DNA of 7,286 bases from Gammaproteobacteria bacterium (GTDB lineage Bacteria > Pseudomonadota > Gammaproteobacteria > Pseudomonadales > Azotimanducaceae): the NCBI GenBank assembly GCA_009840715.1, contig VXNE01000027.1, positions 1-7,286 of the forward strand, written 5' to 3'. The translations under genes and the position numbers were made by a program. Below the pieces are notes generated by a model. The model was not told the DNA's origin and made no database searches. It saw only the letters and a program-made list of their open reading frames with translations. Within the stretch, counting starts at the first letter, position 1. Every line of letters starts with the position of its first letter. Positions 1 to 6,522 of the stretch are shown piece by piece.

Positions 1-303
1 CCGAGATCTACACGCGTAAGATCTTCGGCAGCGTCAGATTTTTATAATAGACAGGAAGAAGACGCCGTCGAATCCATGCGGGACCGGGCCGGGCTGCTCT
101 ATCTCTACGTGGGGTCCGAAGACGTCGGCGTCCCTTCGTTGAACCTCACGCTACCGGTCGCCGAGCCGATCATCGAGAACAAGGCAAGGCTCGAGGCCGC
201 CGGCTGGCAAGTCGACGTCATCGACGGCTACGACCACATGAACCTGACGCTCGACGCGTGGGTGCCCAGCGTGCTGGACTTCCTCGAGGGCAAGAGCTGG
301 TAG
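1..303 (+). CDS. Alpha/beta hydrolase, C-terminal part, 5' end outside window, probably frameshifted
   Basis: This is the end of an alpha/beta-fold hydrolase homologous to the C-terminus of the neighbouring minus-strand hydrolase (308-1222). Shared landmarks are YVG-x-x-D (catalytic acid region), AEPI, a LE-x-x-GW strand, a late His (in YDHMN; YVGDQD and RTHF in the paralogue), and a terminal Trp before the stop. The final frame (frame 1) is open back to base 1, and an ATG lies at 76. That ATG starts just before the acid-bearing strand, so it is unlikely to be the real start. Bases 3-44 in frame 3 read FGSVRF, matching LDSIRV of the paralogue, and then hit TAA. Removing one T from the run at 39-43 joins frame 3 to frame 1 and continues the match (FYN against VYY). 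I therefore read it as one gene with a +1-type frameshift, either a real pseudogene or a homopolymer error. The nucleophile region is outside the window. Confidence 0.7.
   Translation, partial: PRSTRVRSSAASDFYNRQEEDAVESMRDRAGLLYLYVGSEDVGVPSLNLTLPVAEPIIENKARLEAAGWQVDVIDGYDHMNLTLDAWVPSVLDFLEGKSW
39..43 (+). other. Probable frameshift site in the hydrolase remnant (run of five T)
   Basis: Upstream of this T run the paralogue-like reading is frame 3, and downstream it is frame 1. With four T instead of five, the codons read AGA TTT TAT AAT AGA CAG and give an uninterrupted protein aligned with residues 210-220 of the minus-strand paralogue. With five T, frame 3 meets TAA at 45-47. The shift is inferred from one paralogue over a short stretch, so it is moderately supported. 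Confidence 0.5.
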
Positions 304-314
304 CAGGCTACCAG
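297..314. repeat. Perfect palindrome spanning both convergent stop codons
   Basis: CTGGTAGC, a 2-base centre (AG), then GCTACCAG. Each arm holds the last Trp codon and TAG stop of one hydrolase: the plus-strand remnant ends at 303 and the minus-strand gene ends at 308, with four bases between the stops. As RNA it could fold into a hairpin in either direction, for example 7 bp with a 4-base loop, but no T tract follows on either strand, so a classical intrinsic terminator is not supported. Its simplest origin is the homologous ends of two inverted paralogues. Confidence 0.8.
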
Positions 315-1222
315 TCGATCTCGTCCAGGAACCCCCGCACCGTGGCGACATGCTCGGCCCAGGGAATGAAGTGGGTCCGGTCTTCGAGAATCACCACTTC
401 CCATCCCTGACTTTCGAGCTCCGCCCTGCGGCGCACGATGGGCTCGGCGAGGTTGATCGGCGCGCCCATGATCTCGGCCGCACCCGTGTCCTGATCGCCC
501 ACGTAGATCATGCGGGGCATGTCGAACCCGGGCACCTCCGCCGCTTCGTCCCACTCGGCGATCACCGTTTCGTAATAGACGCGGATCGAGTCGAGAAACG
601 CGTGGCCGTGCCCGGTGAAGGCGCCGGACTCAAGCATCTGGTGGACGGTGGCCAGCGTCTCCTCGTACGGCCCCGAGAGCGGTGGCCAGCCGCCGATGGC
701 CAGGGCGGCCACCCGGTCGGTATGGGTCGCGAGCTGGAGTGCGTAGTTCGCGCTGAAGGAGAATCCGGTCAGCGCGAAACGATCCACGCCGGCCGCATCC
801 GCGACGGCCAGGAAGTCCTTGACCACCGTTTCCGGCGTGAGGTCGCCGGCAAGGGGCCCTTCGCTGGGATGCGAACCCCGCGGATAGTCGAAGTGGACGA
901 TCCTGTACCGGTCCGCGAAGGCATCGAGCAATTGCTCGAGTTCGGCCTTCCCGGTCTCCGCCGTCGCGGCGTCGGGTGACGTCATCTCCACGAGGTAGTC
1001 GGTCCACGGATACGCGATGAACAGTGCCGGGCCGTCTGCCTGGCCCAACACCCGATAGTGCAACCTGCAGCCGTCGTGGGCGATGGCGAATTCGCCCTCC
1101 GCTTCGCCCCCTGCCGTCTCGGCAGTCGAGACGACCGCGGAGAGGGCCCCCAACAACACCATCGCGGCGGACAGAATCACTTGGGGTCGCCCGCGCCGCT
1201 TGTCTGCATTCCTTTGAGTCAA
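308..1222 (-). CDS. Secreted or membrane-anchored alpha/beta-fold hydrolase
   Basis: A 304-residue alpha/beta hydrolase of unassigned specificity. The N-terminus has a basic stretch (K8-R12), a hydrophobic segment (about 15-31) and a plausible signal peptidase site after STA34, so the enzyme probably acts outside the cytoplasm. The nucleophile elbow is G153-F-S155-F-S, a variant of G-x-S-x-G. The likely acid is D245 (in YVGDQD) and the likely base H284 (in RTHF). An oxyanion-loop region near A70-YPW and the strand IVHFDYPRG (108-116) fit the fold. The start is TTG at 1222: AAGGAG lies 7 nt upstream, and the hydrophobic leader follows directly. It is divergent from the S9 peptidase gene and convergent with a truncated paralogue. 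Family knowledge supports ester or peptide-bond hydrolysis; the substrate cannot be stated. Confidence 0.88.
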   Translation of the reverse strand: MTQRNADKRRGRPQVILSAAMVLLGALSAVVSTAETAGGEAEGEFAIAHDGCRLHYRVLGQADGPALFIAYPWTDYLVEMTSPDAATAETGKAELEQLLDAFADRYRIVHFDYPRGSHPSEGPLAGDLTPETVVKDFLAVADAAGVDRFALTGFSFSANYALQLATHTDRVAALAIGGWPPLSGPYEETLATVHQMLESGAFTGHGHAFLDSIRVYYETVIAEWDEAAEVPGFDMPRMIYVGDQDTGAAEIMGAPINLAEPIVRRRAELESQGWEVVILEDRTHFIPWAEHVATVRGFLDEIDW

Positions 1223-1337
1223 GTTTTAGCTCCTTCCCGGTGTCGCGTAGAACCCTTACCCAGACGCGGAGATCGCGGACGCCCCCAGTCGGCCGGTGCC
1301 ATAGAATGAGACGCTGGCACAGAGCGCACGAAGGCTC
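1223..1337. promoter_or_regulatory. Divergent intergenic region, presumed back-to-back promoters
   Basis: These 115 bases separate the 5' ends of the minus-strand hydrolase and the plus-strand S9 peptidase, so both promoters are expected here or very near. For the plus strand, TAGAAT at 1302-1307 matches the sigma-70 -10 consensus at 5 of 6 bases and would give a leader of about 25 nt, but no good -35 sits 17 bp upstream. For the minus strand I see only the Shine-Dalgarno sequence and no convincing -10/-35 pair. No clear operator palindrome was found. Confidence 0.4.
1230..1235 (-). promoter_or_regulatory. Shine-Dalgarno AAGGAG deciding a TTG start
   Basis: On the minus strand AAGGAG is followed by CTAAAAC and then TTG at 1222-1220, a 7-nt spacer. 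The first in-frame ATG of the predicted protein is at residue 21, inside the hydrophobic leader, so TTG with this site is the best supported start. Confidence 0.8.
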
Positions 1338-3341
1338 ATGCTCCCTCTCTCGCAGCGCGACCTGCGCTCCACTCGGCTCTACCGCGAGGTGCACGCGTAC
1401 TACGATGCCATCTGCGCCCCCGGGCAAGACCGGGTCACGGACGGCGCCGATCTCGCGGCAGACCCACGCGGCCAACTGGCAGGCTTTACCGGCATCGTAT
1501 TCCAGGACCTCGAGACGGCGCCGGTCACCCGGATCTGCCTGGTCGATCTGGCTTCCGGGACCACGAGTCGCCTGCACTGTCCCGCGAACAGCGACCGGAT
1601 GCCGTGCTGGTCTCCGGATGGATCACGGCTTGCCTTCCTGTCCGACCGCGCCGAGCCAGGGAACTTCCAGCTCATCCTGGCGGATCGCGAAGGCAAGGGG
1701 CCGACCCGGGCCACACCGGCGGTCGACGGCACGGTCGAGTATTTTCACTGGTCGCCGGACGGACAGCGCATCGTCCTGGGCGTCGCGGGCTTCGGCGCAG
1801 ATCTTCCCGGGGCGCTGGGTGCGGCCACCACCGCCGCAAAGGCCGATGCGCTGCCCGAGTGGATGCCGGAGGTCGAGACCGCCGACGCCGAGAATCTCTG
1901 GCGGCGCCTGTATGTCTACGACACGGGCACCAACGCACTGCGCCGGGCTTCGCCGGAAGGCCTGAACTGCTGGGAAAGCGGCTGGCTCGGCAACCGTCAA
2001 CTGATCGCTGTCGCGAGCGACTCCCACAGCGAGGGCTCCTGGTATCGCTGCCGGCTCCATGCCATCGACCCGCACACGACATCCGCAAGGACCATCTACA
2101 CACCGAGCGACCAGATCGGCCTTCCCGCCGCATCGCCCTCCGGCGAGGTGGTGGCGCTGGTCGAGGCCGTCTGCAGCGACCGGCTGGTGGTTGCCGGGCA
2201 ACTCCTGTTGATCGAGCCGCAGACCGGCGAGAGTCGGACGATCGACACGCACGATGTGGACGTCACGCACCTCGTTTGGCGTGACGACACCCACCTGGTC
2301 TTCGCGGGACATCGCGGTTTCGAAACCGTGGTGAGCGAGTGCCGGGTGGACAGTGGCGCGGTCCGGGAACACTGGGCGGGCATCGAACGCACCATGGGAG
2401 CCTGGTACCCGACCGTCTCCCCCTTGCCGGGCGGGCGCTGCGCCGCGATCTGCGAAGGCTACGCGGTGCCGCCCGAACTCGTCGTGCTCGCCGATGGCGA
2501 GTCCCGTCCCGTCGCCTCCCTCGGCACGGTTGCCGGAACGGCGCCGGATTTCCACCGGGCTTCCGTCGAGCCTTTCACCTGGCAGGCCCGCGACGGCCTC
2601 GAGATGCAGGGTTGGCTGGTTCGTCCGGAAGCGCCCGGGCCCCATCCCCTGGTCATGGACATCCACGGCGGTCCCGTCTGGGCATCCCGCAATCGCTGGC
2701 ATGGGCGCCTGCGGGGCACCAAGGCGCTCACCGACCACGGCTGTGCGGTGTTCTATCCCAATCCCCGAGGCAGCAGCGGCCGCGGCCAGGCGTTCGCCCG
2801 CCTGGTCGTGGGCGACATGGGCGGCGAGGACACCCACGACTACCTGACGGGACTGGATGCGCTGGTGGAACGGGGCATCGCGGACGCCGAACGGCTGGGC
2901 GTCACGGGCATCAGCTACGGCGGCTACGCCTCCGCCTGGCTCATTACACAGGATTCGCGCTTCGCGGCCGCGGCGCCCATTTCGCCTTGCACGAACTGGT
3001 ACTCGCAGCACCGCACTTCACAGATCCCGCAGTTCGACGAGATGTTCCTCGGCGAAGCCGCGAGCGTACCCGGCGGCCGCTTCCACGACCGCAGTCCCGT
3101 CATGTACGCAGACCGGGTCACCACGCCCACGCTGATCCTGGCCGGAGGCGCAGATCAGTCGACGCCGCCCGGCCAGGCCCTGGAGTTTCACCGTTCCCTG
3201 CTCGAGCACGGCGTCGAATCGGTGCTCGCGACTTACCCGAAAGCGGGCCACGGCGTCCGGAGCTTCCCGGAAGTGGTCGATGCCACCACCCGCTACGTGG
3301 GGTGGTTTCTGCAGCACCTCGGATGCCGGCAGGGACCGTAG
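1338..3341 (+). CDS. S9 family peptidase (prolyl oligopeptidase / acylaminoacyl-peptidase-like)
   Basis: A 667-residue serine peptidase with the usual S9 layout. An N-terminal beta-propeller-like part (about residues 50-410) includes WSPDG repeats of the TolB/PD40 type near residues 91 and 138. A C-terminal alpha/beta-hydrolase domain (about 415-660) follows. Visible catalytic features are HGGP (443-446, oxyanion loop), NPRGSSGRG, the nucleophile S526 in GISYGGY, D606 in GGADQ and H638 in AGHG. The family cleaves short peptides or acylated N-terminal residues, with the propeller restricting access. No signal peptide is visible, so it is probably cytoplasmic. ATG 1338 is the only standard start after the in-frame TAG at 1302. 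GAAGG upstream is only 3 nt away, so the ribosome site is weak. The gene ends 2 nt from the stop of the convergent cupin gene. Confidence 0.93.
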   Translation: MLPLSQRDLRSTRLYREVHAYYDAICAPGQDRVTDGADLAADPRGQLAGFTGIVFQDLETAPVTRICLVDLASGTTSRLHCPANSDRMPCWSPDGSRLAFLSDRAEPGNFQLILADREGKGPTRATPAVDGTVEYFHWSPDGQRIVLGVAGFGADLPGALGAATTAAKADALPEWMPEVETADAENLWRRLYVYDTGTNALRRASPEGLNCWESGWLGNRQLIAVASDSHSEGSWYRCRLHAIDPHTTSARTIYTPSDQIGLPAASPSGEVVALVEAVCSDRLVVAGQLLLIEPQTGESRTIDTHDVDVTHLVWRDDTHLVFAGHRGFETVVSECRVDSGAVREHWAGIERTMGAWYPTVSPLPGGRCAAICEGYAVPPELVVLADGESRPVASLGTVAGTAPDFHRASVEPFTWQARDGLEMQGWLVRPEAPGPHPLVMDIHGGPVWASRNRWHGRLRGTKALTDHGCAVFYPNPRGSSGRGQAFARLVVGDMGGEDTHDYLTGLDALVERGIADAERLGVTGISYGGYASAWLITQDSRFAAAAPISPCTNWYSQHRTSQIPQFDEMFLGEAASVPGGRFHDRSPVMYADRVTTPTLILAGGADQSTPPGQALEFHRSLLEHGVESVLATYPKAGHGVRSFPEVVDATTRYVGWFLQHLGCRQGP

Positions 3342-3343
3342 GG

Positions 3344-3886
3344 TCAACCGGGGCCGGTTTCCGCTGAAACGTCCATGGCAAGGCGGTCGTATCGCGCCTG
3401 GTCGTACGGGGACGGGTTCCGTCCGTCGTGGTCCCACATGCGGCGCCGGGCCCGCAGCAGGTCACCGAGATAGACGTGGACGGCGAGCACGGGCGCGGTG
3501 CTCCGATACTCGACCGCGTGGATCGTACGCGCGTCGAACAGTTCCACGCACGGGGCGGTCAGGTGCCTGGTTTCGGTCAGCCGGAGCCGCCCGCCGGGCT
3601 CGCGCGCGAAGAACCGGTGCGTCTCCGTGCCATCGAGCATGGCCACGGCGGCCACCATGCCATGCTCATGGGGCGGGAACCGCCGCATCGGTTCGCCGCG
3701 GATGAGATAGACCGTCACGGCCCGCCCGTGATGGAGCAGTCGCTCGGCCTGACCGTCCCCCTGCCCGACCCGCTCGGGGCGTGGCGTTTCCAGTAACTCC
3801 CACAGCAGTCCGGCAACCGCCTGCTCCGGGTCGGCCGAGGAGGCCGCGTGCCGGGCCCGTTCGATGAAGTGCCGCAACTCGATCAC
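3344..3886 (-). CDS. Cupin-fold metal enzyme, cysteine dioxygenase-like
   Basis: A 180-residue single-domain cupin. H73-E-H75 and H123 match the three iron-binding His of thiol dioxygenases (H86, H88 and H140 in mammalian cysteine dioxygenase). H137-V-Y139 matches the conserved His-x-Tyr of the same active site (H155, Y157). Spacings are close to those of the family: 50 and 14 residues here against 54 and 15. The position of the Cys that cross-links to Tyr in mammalian enzymes is A80 here, so no Cys-Tyr cofactor is expected, as in many bacterial members. Predicted reaction: O2-dependent oxidation of a thiol to a sulfinate. The substrate is unknown and a different metal-dependent role is possible. 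The start is GTG at 3886, 7 nt after the TauD stop. There is no good ribosome site (GGGAG is 14 nt upstream), which suggests coupled translation. Confidence 0.85.
   Translation of the reverse strand: MIELRHFIERARHAASSADPEQAVAGLLWELLETPRPERVGQGDGQAERLLHHGRAVTVYLIRGEPMRRFPPHEHGMVAAVAMLDGTETHRFFAREPGGRLRLTETRHLTAPCVELFDARTIHAVEYRSTAPVLAVHVYLGDLLRARRRMWDHDGRNPSPYDQARYDRLAMDVSAETGPG
3346..3359. terminator. Possible bidirectional terminator hairpin at a convergent junction
   Basis: AACCGG, a GG centre, then CCGGTT, lying just after the S9 peptidase stop (3339-3341) and overlapping the last codons of the minus-strand cupin gene. A realistic fold is 5 bp with a 4-base loop, followed on the plus strand by only TTT (counting the end of the arm) and then CC. 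The stem is short and the T run is poor, so terminator function is tentative. Confidence 0.25.
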
Positions 3887-3893
3887 GGAGAGA

Positions 3894-5264
3894 CTACGCG
3901 CTCCCGACTTCGAGAATCTCGGCAGGCGTGCTGTACGTGTCCTTCAGGTTCTCCAGGAGCCATTCCCGGCTGTCCTGCCGCGGCAGCGTCAACCTCGGTG
4001 CGCCTTTCGTGGCAATGCGATAGTAGAGGCGGGCGTCTTCCAGGCGGGTGATCCCGATCTTGACCGGTGGCAGGCAGTGCAGCAGCGCGTAGTCATCCCA
4101 GATGACCAGGTCCCCTTCCTGGTGCAGGTGGTTGTATCGGAACCGGGGTTGAAGGCAGTGCGCCTCGAGTTCGTCCAGGAACGCCTTCGTCTCCGCCTTG
4201 CTCATGCCCTCGATCTGCGGCGGAGGGATGTTCTGCAGGACGAAGCGGCTGCCATAGACGGGTGAGTAGATCATCCTGCGTCCGCTGCGAGGATTCGTGC
4301 GTATCAGCGGACAGTAGTAGCCCTTGCCGTCGACGTCGTCTCCCGGCCTCTCGTACTTCACCATCCGGATCTGCTCGAGCCGCTCCCGCTCCGCGCCCGG
4401 CAGCGCTTCGAACGCAGCGACGGTGTCCGCAAAGGCGGTCTCGGCGTTCAGCGGCAGATGCTGCTGCCGCAAGCGCACCAATCTCGCATCGGTGGTATGG
4501 AAATGCTCCATGCCTTCCGGGAGGTCGGGATGCCTGTAGAAGGTGTCGTGGTCGACCTCGGGGTAGCTGCCCAGCCAGTTTCCGGAGGCGGCATCTCGCG
4601 CGGCGGGGTGCTTGTGGACCAGGAACATCGTCGTGTTGCAGGCGATTCGTTCATGGTCCTGGTCCGTGTGCCACAGCACCTCGCAGCGCACCTCCTCGGA
4701 GATGTCCTGCCGGCTGGGATTCCTCGCCCTAGGCCGTGGCGTCAGAACCCGAACCGAGCCGTCCTTGACCGGCTCCACGTTGGTGACGGTGTAAAGCGCC
4801 GAGGATTCGGGTGGGACCGGCAGGTGTTCGACGCGTTCGCCCTCTTGGCCGGTGATCTGGGTCAGGGCTTCGTTGACCGCATCGACGACACCCTCAGTGA
4901 CTACTTTCGGGACAGGTTGCGGTGCGCCGAAGTGATTCGCGAAACGCTCGAAATGCGCCAGCGACACACGCCGCAGATCCTGACCGGCAAAGACGATGAT
5001 CGAGTGCATGCTCAGGGCGTCGATCAGGTAGGCCGCCTGCTCGGCGCTCAGTTGTCGCGCAACGTCCACCCCGTGGAAGCGGCAACCGACTCCCGTCCGC
5101 GCCAGCGGACCTTCCATGGCGGCTTGCGGACCGAAGAGTGCCTTCAGGCGCGCTTCGGAGAGGGGGTCATCGTCGCCAGCGTAGGCGCGGGAGAAGAGAC
5201 CGTGCTGAGTACCGAAGACCTCCTCGGCCGAAGCCGCCGCGCGGAGGGGTTTCGCGGCAGTCAT
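3894..5264 (-). CDS. TauD/TfdA family Fe(II)/2-oxoglutarate-dependent dioxygenase (enlarged)
   Basis: A 456-residue member of the TauD/TfdA family, which couples 2-oxoglutarate decarboxylation to substrate hydroxylation in the cytoplasm. The iron triad is H199-x-D201 (in LWHTDQDHE) and the distal H396 (in WDDYALLHC). R412 and R416 in RLYYR have the four-residue spacing of the two active-site Arg of TauD, and R407 is at the H-x10-R position, so either R407 or R412 may bind 2-oxoglutarate. The N-terminal VGCRFHGVDVARQL and the SIIVFAGQDL strand (about 57-97) are typical of the family. The protein is far longer than E. coli TauD (about 283 aa), with an N-terminal extension of about 50 residues and added segments before HxD and between HxD and the distal His. 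ATG 5264 has GAGGA 6 nt upstream, within the end of the preceding gene. The substrate is unknown. Confidence 0.92.
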   Translation of the reverse strand: MTAAKPLRAAASAEEVFGTQHGLFSRAYAGDDDPLSEARLKALFGPQAAMEGPLARTGVGCRFHGVDVARQLSAEQAAYLIDALSMHSIIVFAGQDLRRVSLAHFERFANHFGAPQPVPKVVTEGVVDAVNEALTQITGQEGERVEHLPVPPESSALYTVTNVEPVKDGSVRVLTPRPRARNPSRQDISEEVRCEVLWHTDQDHERIACNTTMFLVHKHPAARDAASGNWLGSYPEVDHDTFYRHPDLPEGMEHFHTTDARLVRLRQQHLPLNAETAFADTVAAFEALPGAERERLEQIRMVKYERPGDDVDGKGYYCPLIRTNPRSGRRMIYSPVYGSRFVLQNIPPPQIEGMSKAETKAFLDELEAHCLQPRFRYNHLHQEGDLVIWDDYALLHCLPPVKIGITRLEDARLYYRIATKGAPRLTLPRQDSREWLLENLKDTYSTPAEILEVGSA

Positions 5265-5270
5265 CGTCGA

Positions 5271-5275
5271 TCCTC
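5271..5275 (-). promoter_or_regulatory. Shine-Dalgarno GAGGA of the TauD-family gene, overlapping the upstream stop
   Basis: On the minus strand GAGGA ends 6 nt before ATG 5264 and overlaps TGA 5276-5274 of the serine hydrolase gene (CTGAGGATCGACG then ATG). A ribosome terminating on the upstream gene would be placed at this site, which fits translational coupling. Confidence 0.7.
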
Positions 5276-6515
5276 AGTCCGCACATCCCAACATGGCGTC
5301 GACCAGCAAGTTGCTCCTCCGGTCACCGACCGCCGCCAGTATTCGATTGTTGCAGTAACCGAGCCCTAGGCCACTGTCCGGGTCCGCAAACGCGATATGA
5401 CCACCACTCCCGTAATGAAAGTAACAGCGGGGTCTGCGCAACAGAGTCCGATGCTCCGAATTGGGTTTCATCATGCCGGCCTGGAACAGGACTCTCGCAC
5501 CCATGACGGCTTCGATTTCATCCTTTCCGGTCCCGGGATGCCTTCTTTCCCACTGGGCAAGGCTCTCTCCCGAGAGTCCCAGCGATGCCCCACCGCTGGC
5601 GCAAGCCCCCATGATATGCGCCATGGCCCTGGCAGTTCCGTGACCGTTCCCCGCCGGGACCTCCACGCGCCGGACGGCACGGGTGTTGAACTGGTCGAAT
5701 CGACCCAGTTCCACCGGGTTCTTCAGCATCTTCGCCTGCAGCGTGTCCCTTTCGAACAGAAACCTGAGCATCGTACCCATATTGGATACAGGCTTGTTTG
5801 TGAGCATGTCCAGGAGCGTTCGAAGATTGGTGAACTCTTCCGACAGCCGGTGGTCCGGAACGGTATCCGGCAAGCCGATGTAGAACTCCTCACCAAGGGA
5901 CTCGCCGATTTCCTTCGCGACGAACTGGCCGACACTGCGACCCTCCGGGTCCGTCCGGCGCATGATCTCGTTCGCGTACATGCCAAACGTCCAACCGTGA
6001 TAGCCATGACGCGTGCCGGGTTCCCATTGCGGCTTCTGTCGCGCCAGGATCTCGCTCAAGCCATCCAGATCGGCCAGGTGCTCGATGGTCAGGGTTTCCT
6101 CGACGACAGGCAGTCCCGCCGAATGGTCCAGGATCTGCCCGATCGTGATGTGCTGCTTGCCGTGGACACCGAACTCGGGCCAGTGCGAGACGACCGTGTC
6201 ATCCAGGGAGAAGTGGCCTCTGGACACGGCCATGGCCATGGCGACCGCCGTGATTGCCTTGGTTGTCGAATGCACACACGCCAGCGTGTCGTCGTTCCAC
6301 CTTTCGGTTCTTGCCTGGTCCCTGTAGCCGCCCCACAGGTGCACCAGCAGGTCATCGCCCCTGTAGATGGCGCAGGCCGCTCCAACTTCGCCCCGCCGGC
6401 GGAAGTTCTCCGTGAACACTTGCAGAACATCCTCGAAGCCGGCGGCGACAACGCCGCTTATCGAAGCGCCGCTGACGTCCTCGGAAACGGATAGCAGATC
6501 TCCCGCGGCATTCAT
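5274..6515 (-). CDS. Serine hydrolase, class C beta-lactamase-like / family VIII esterase type
   Basis: From ATG 6515 the protein has 413 residues, a normal length for beta-lactamase-fold esterases and penicillin-binding-like hydrolases. The catalytic S83-T-T-K86 motif (HSTTKAIT) is clear. Y172-H-G174 replaces the Y-x-N of true class C beta-lactamases, and H367-Y-G-S-G-G-H373 stands at the place of the KTG motif. These replacements are usual in esterase-like members, so hydrolysis of esters or amides is more likely than antibiotic resistance. No convincing signal peptide is seen. The frame is open upstream to 6860, but that part is Arg-rich, lies over the LVIVD gene in another frame and is not coding. 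ATG 6515 lies 7 nt after the stop of the upstream gene and has no clear Shine-Dalgarno sequence, suggesting coupling. Several stretches are less GC-rich than neighbouring genes. Confidence 0.9.
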   Translation of the reverse strand: MNAAGDLLSVSEDVSGASISGVVAAGFEDVLQVFTENFRRRGEVGAACAIYRGDDLLVHLWGGYRDQARTERWNDDTLACVHSTTKAITAVAMAMAVSRGHFSLDDTVVSHWPEFGVHGKQHITIGQILDHSAGLPVVEETLTIEHLADLDGLSEILARQKPQWEPGTRHGYHGWTFGMYANEIMRRTDPEGRSVGQFVAKEIGESLGEEFYIGLPDTVPDHRLSEEFTNLRTLLDMLTNKPVSNMGTMLRFLFERDTLQAKMLKNPVELGRFDQFNTRAVRRVEVPAGNGHGTARAMAHIMGACASGGASLGLSGESLAQWERRHPGTGKDEIEAVMGARVLFQAGMMKPNSEHRTLLRRPRCYFHYGSGGHIAFADPDSGLGLGYCNNRILAAVGDRRSNLLVDAMLGCAD

Positions 6516-6522
6516 CGGTTGG

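Noticed and set aside
43..48. TATAAT hexamer that could be a promoter -10 before the ATG at 76
   Set aside because: It lies within hydrolase-like coding sequence, has no -35 partner about 17 bp upstream, and the ATG at 76 would start the protein just before the acid-bearing strand.
630..1577. 315-codon minus-strand frame crossing the hydrolase start and the S9 peptidase start
   Set aside because: It covers two real genes and the intergenic region in an alternative frame, and its composition is Arg/Gly-rich as expected of a shadow.
1623..3011. 462-codon open frame antisense to the S9 peptidase
   Set aside because: High-GC shadow frame. The opposite strand has clear S9 motifs throughout, and this translation shows no recognisable domain.
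4458..5369. 303-codon plus-strand frame over the TauD gene
   Set aside because: Antisense to the iron-binding region of a clear TauD-family enzyme, with no domain or good ribosome site; a shadow frame.
5397..6494. 365-codon plus-strand frame over the serine hydrolase gene
   Set aside because: Complementary to all three catalytic motifs of the minus-strand enzyme. His- and Arg-rich translation without a recognisable fold.
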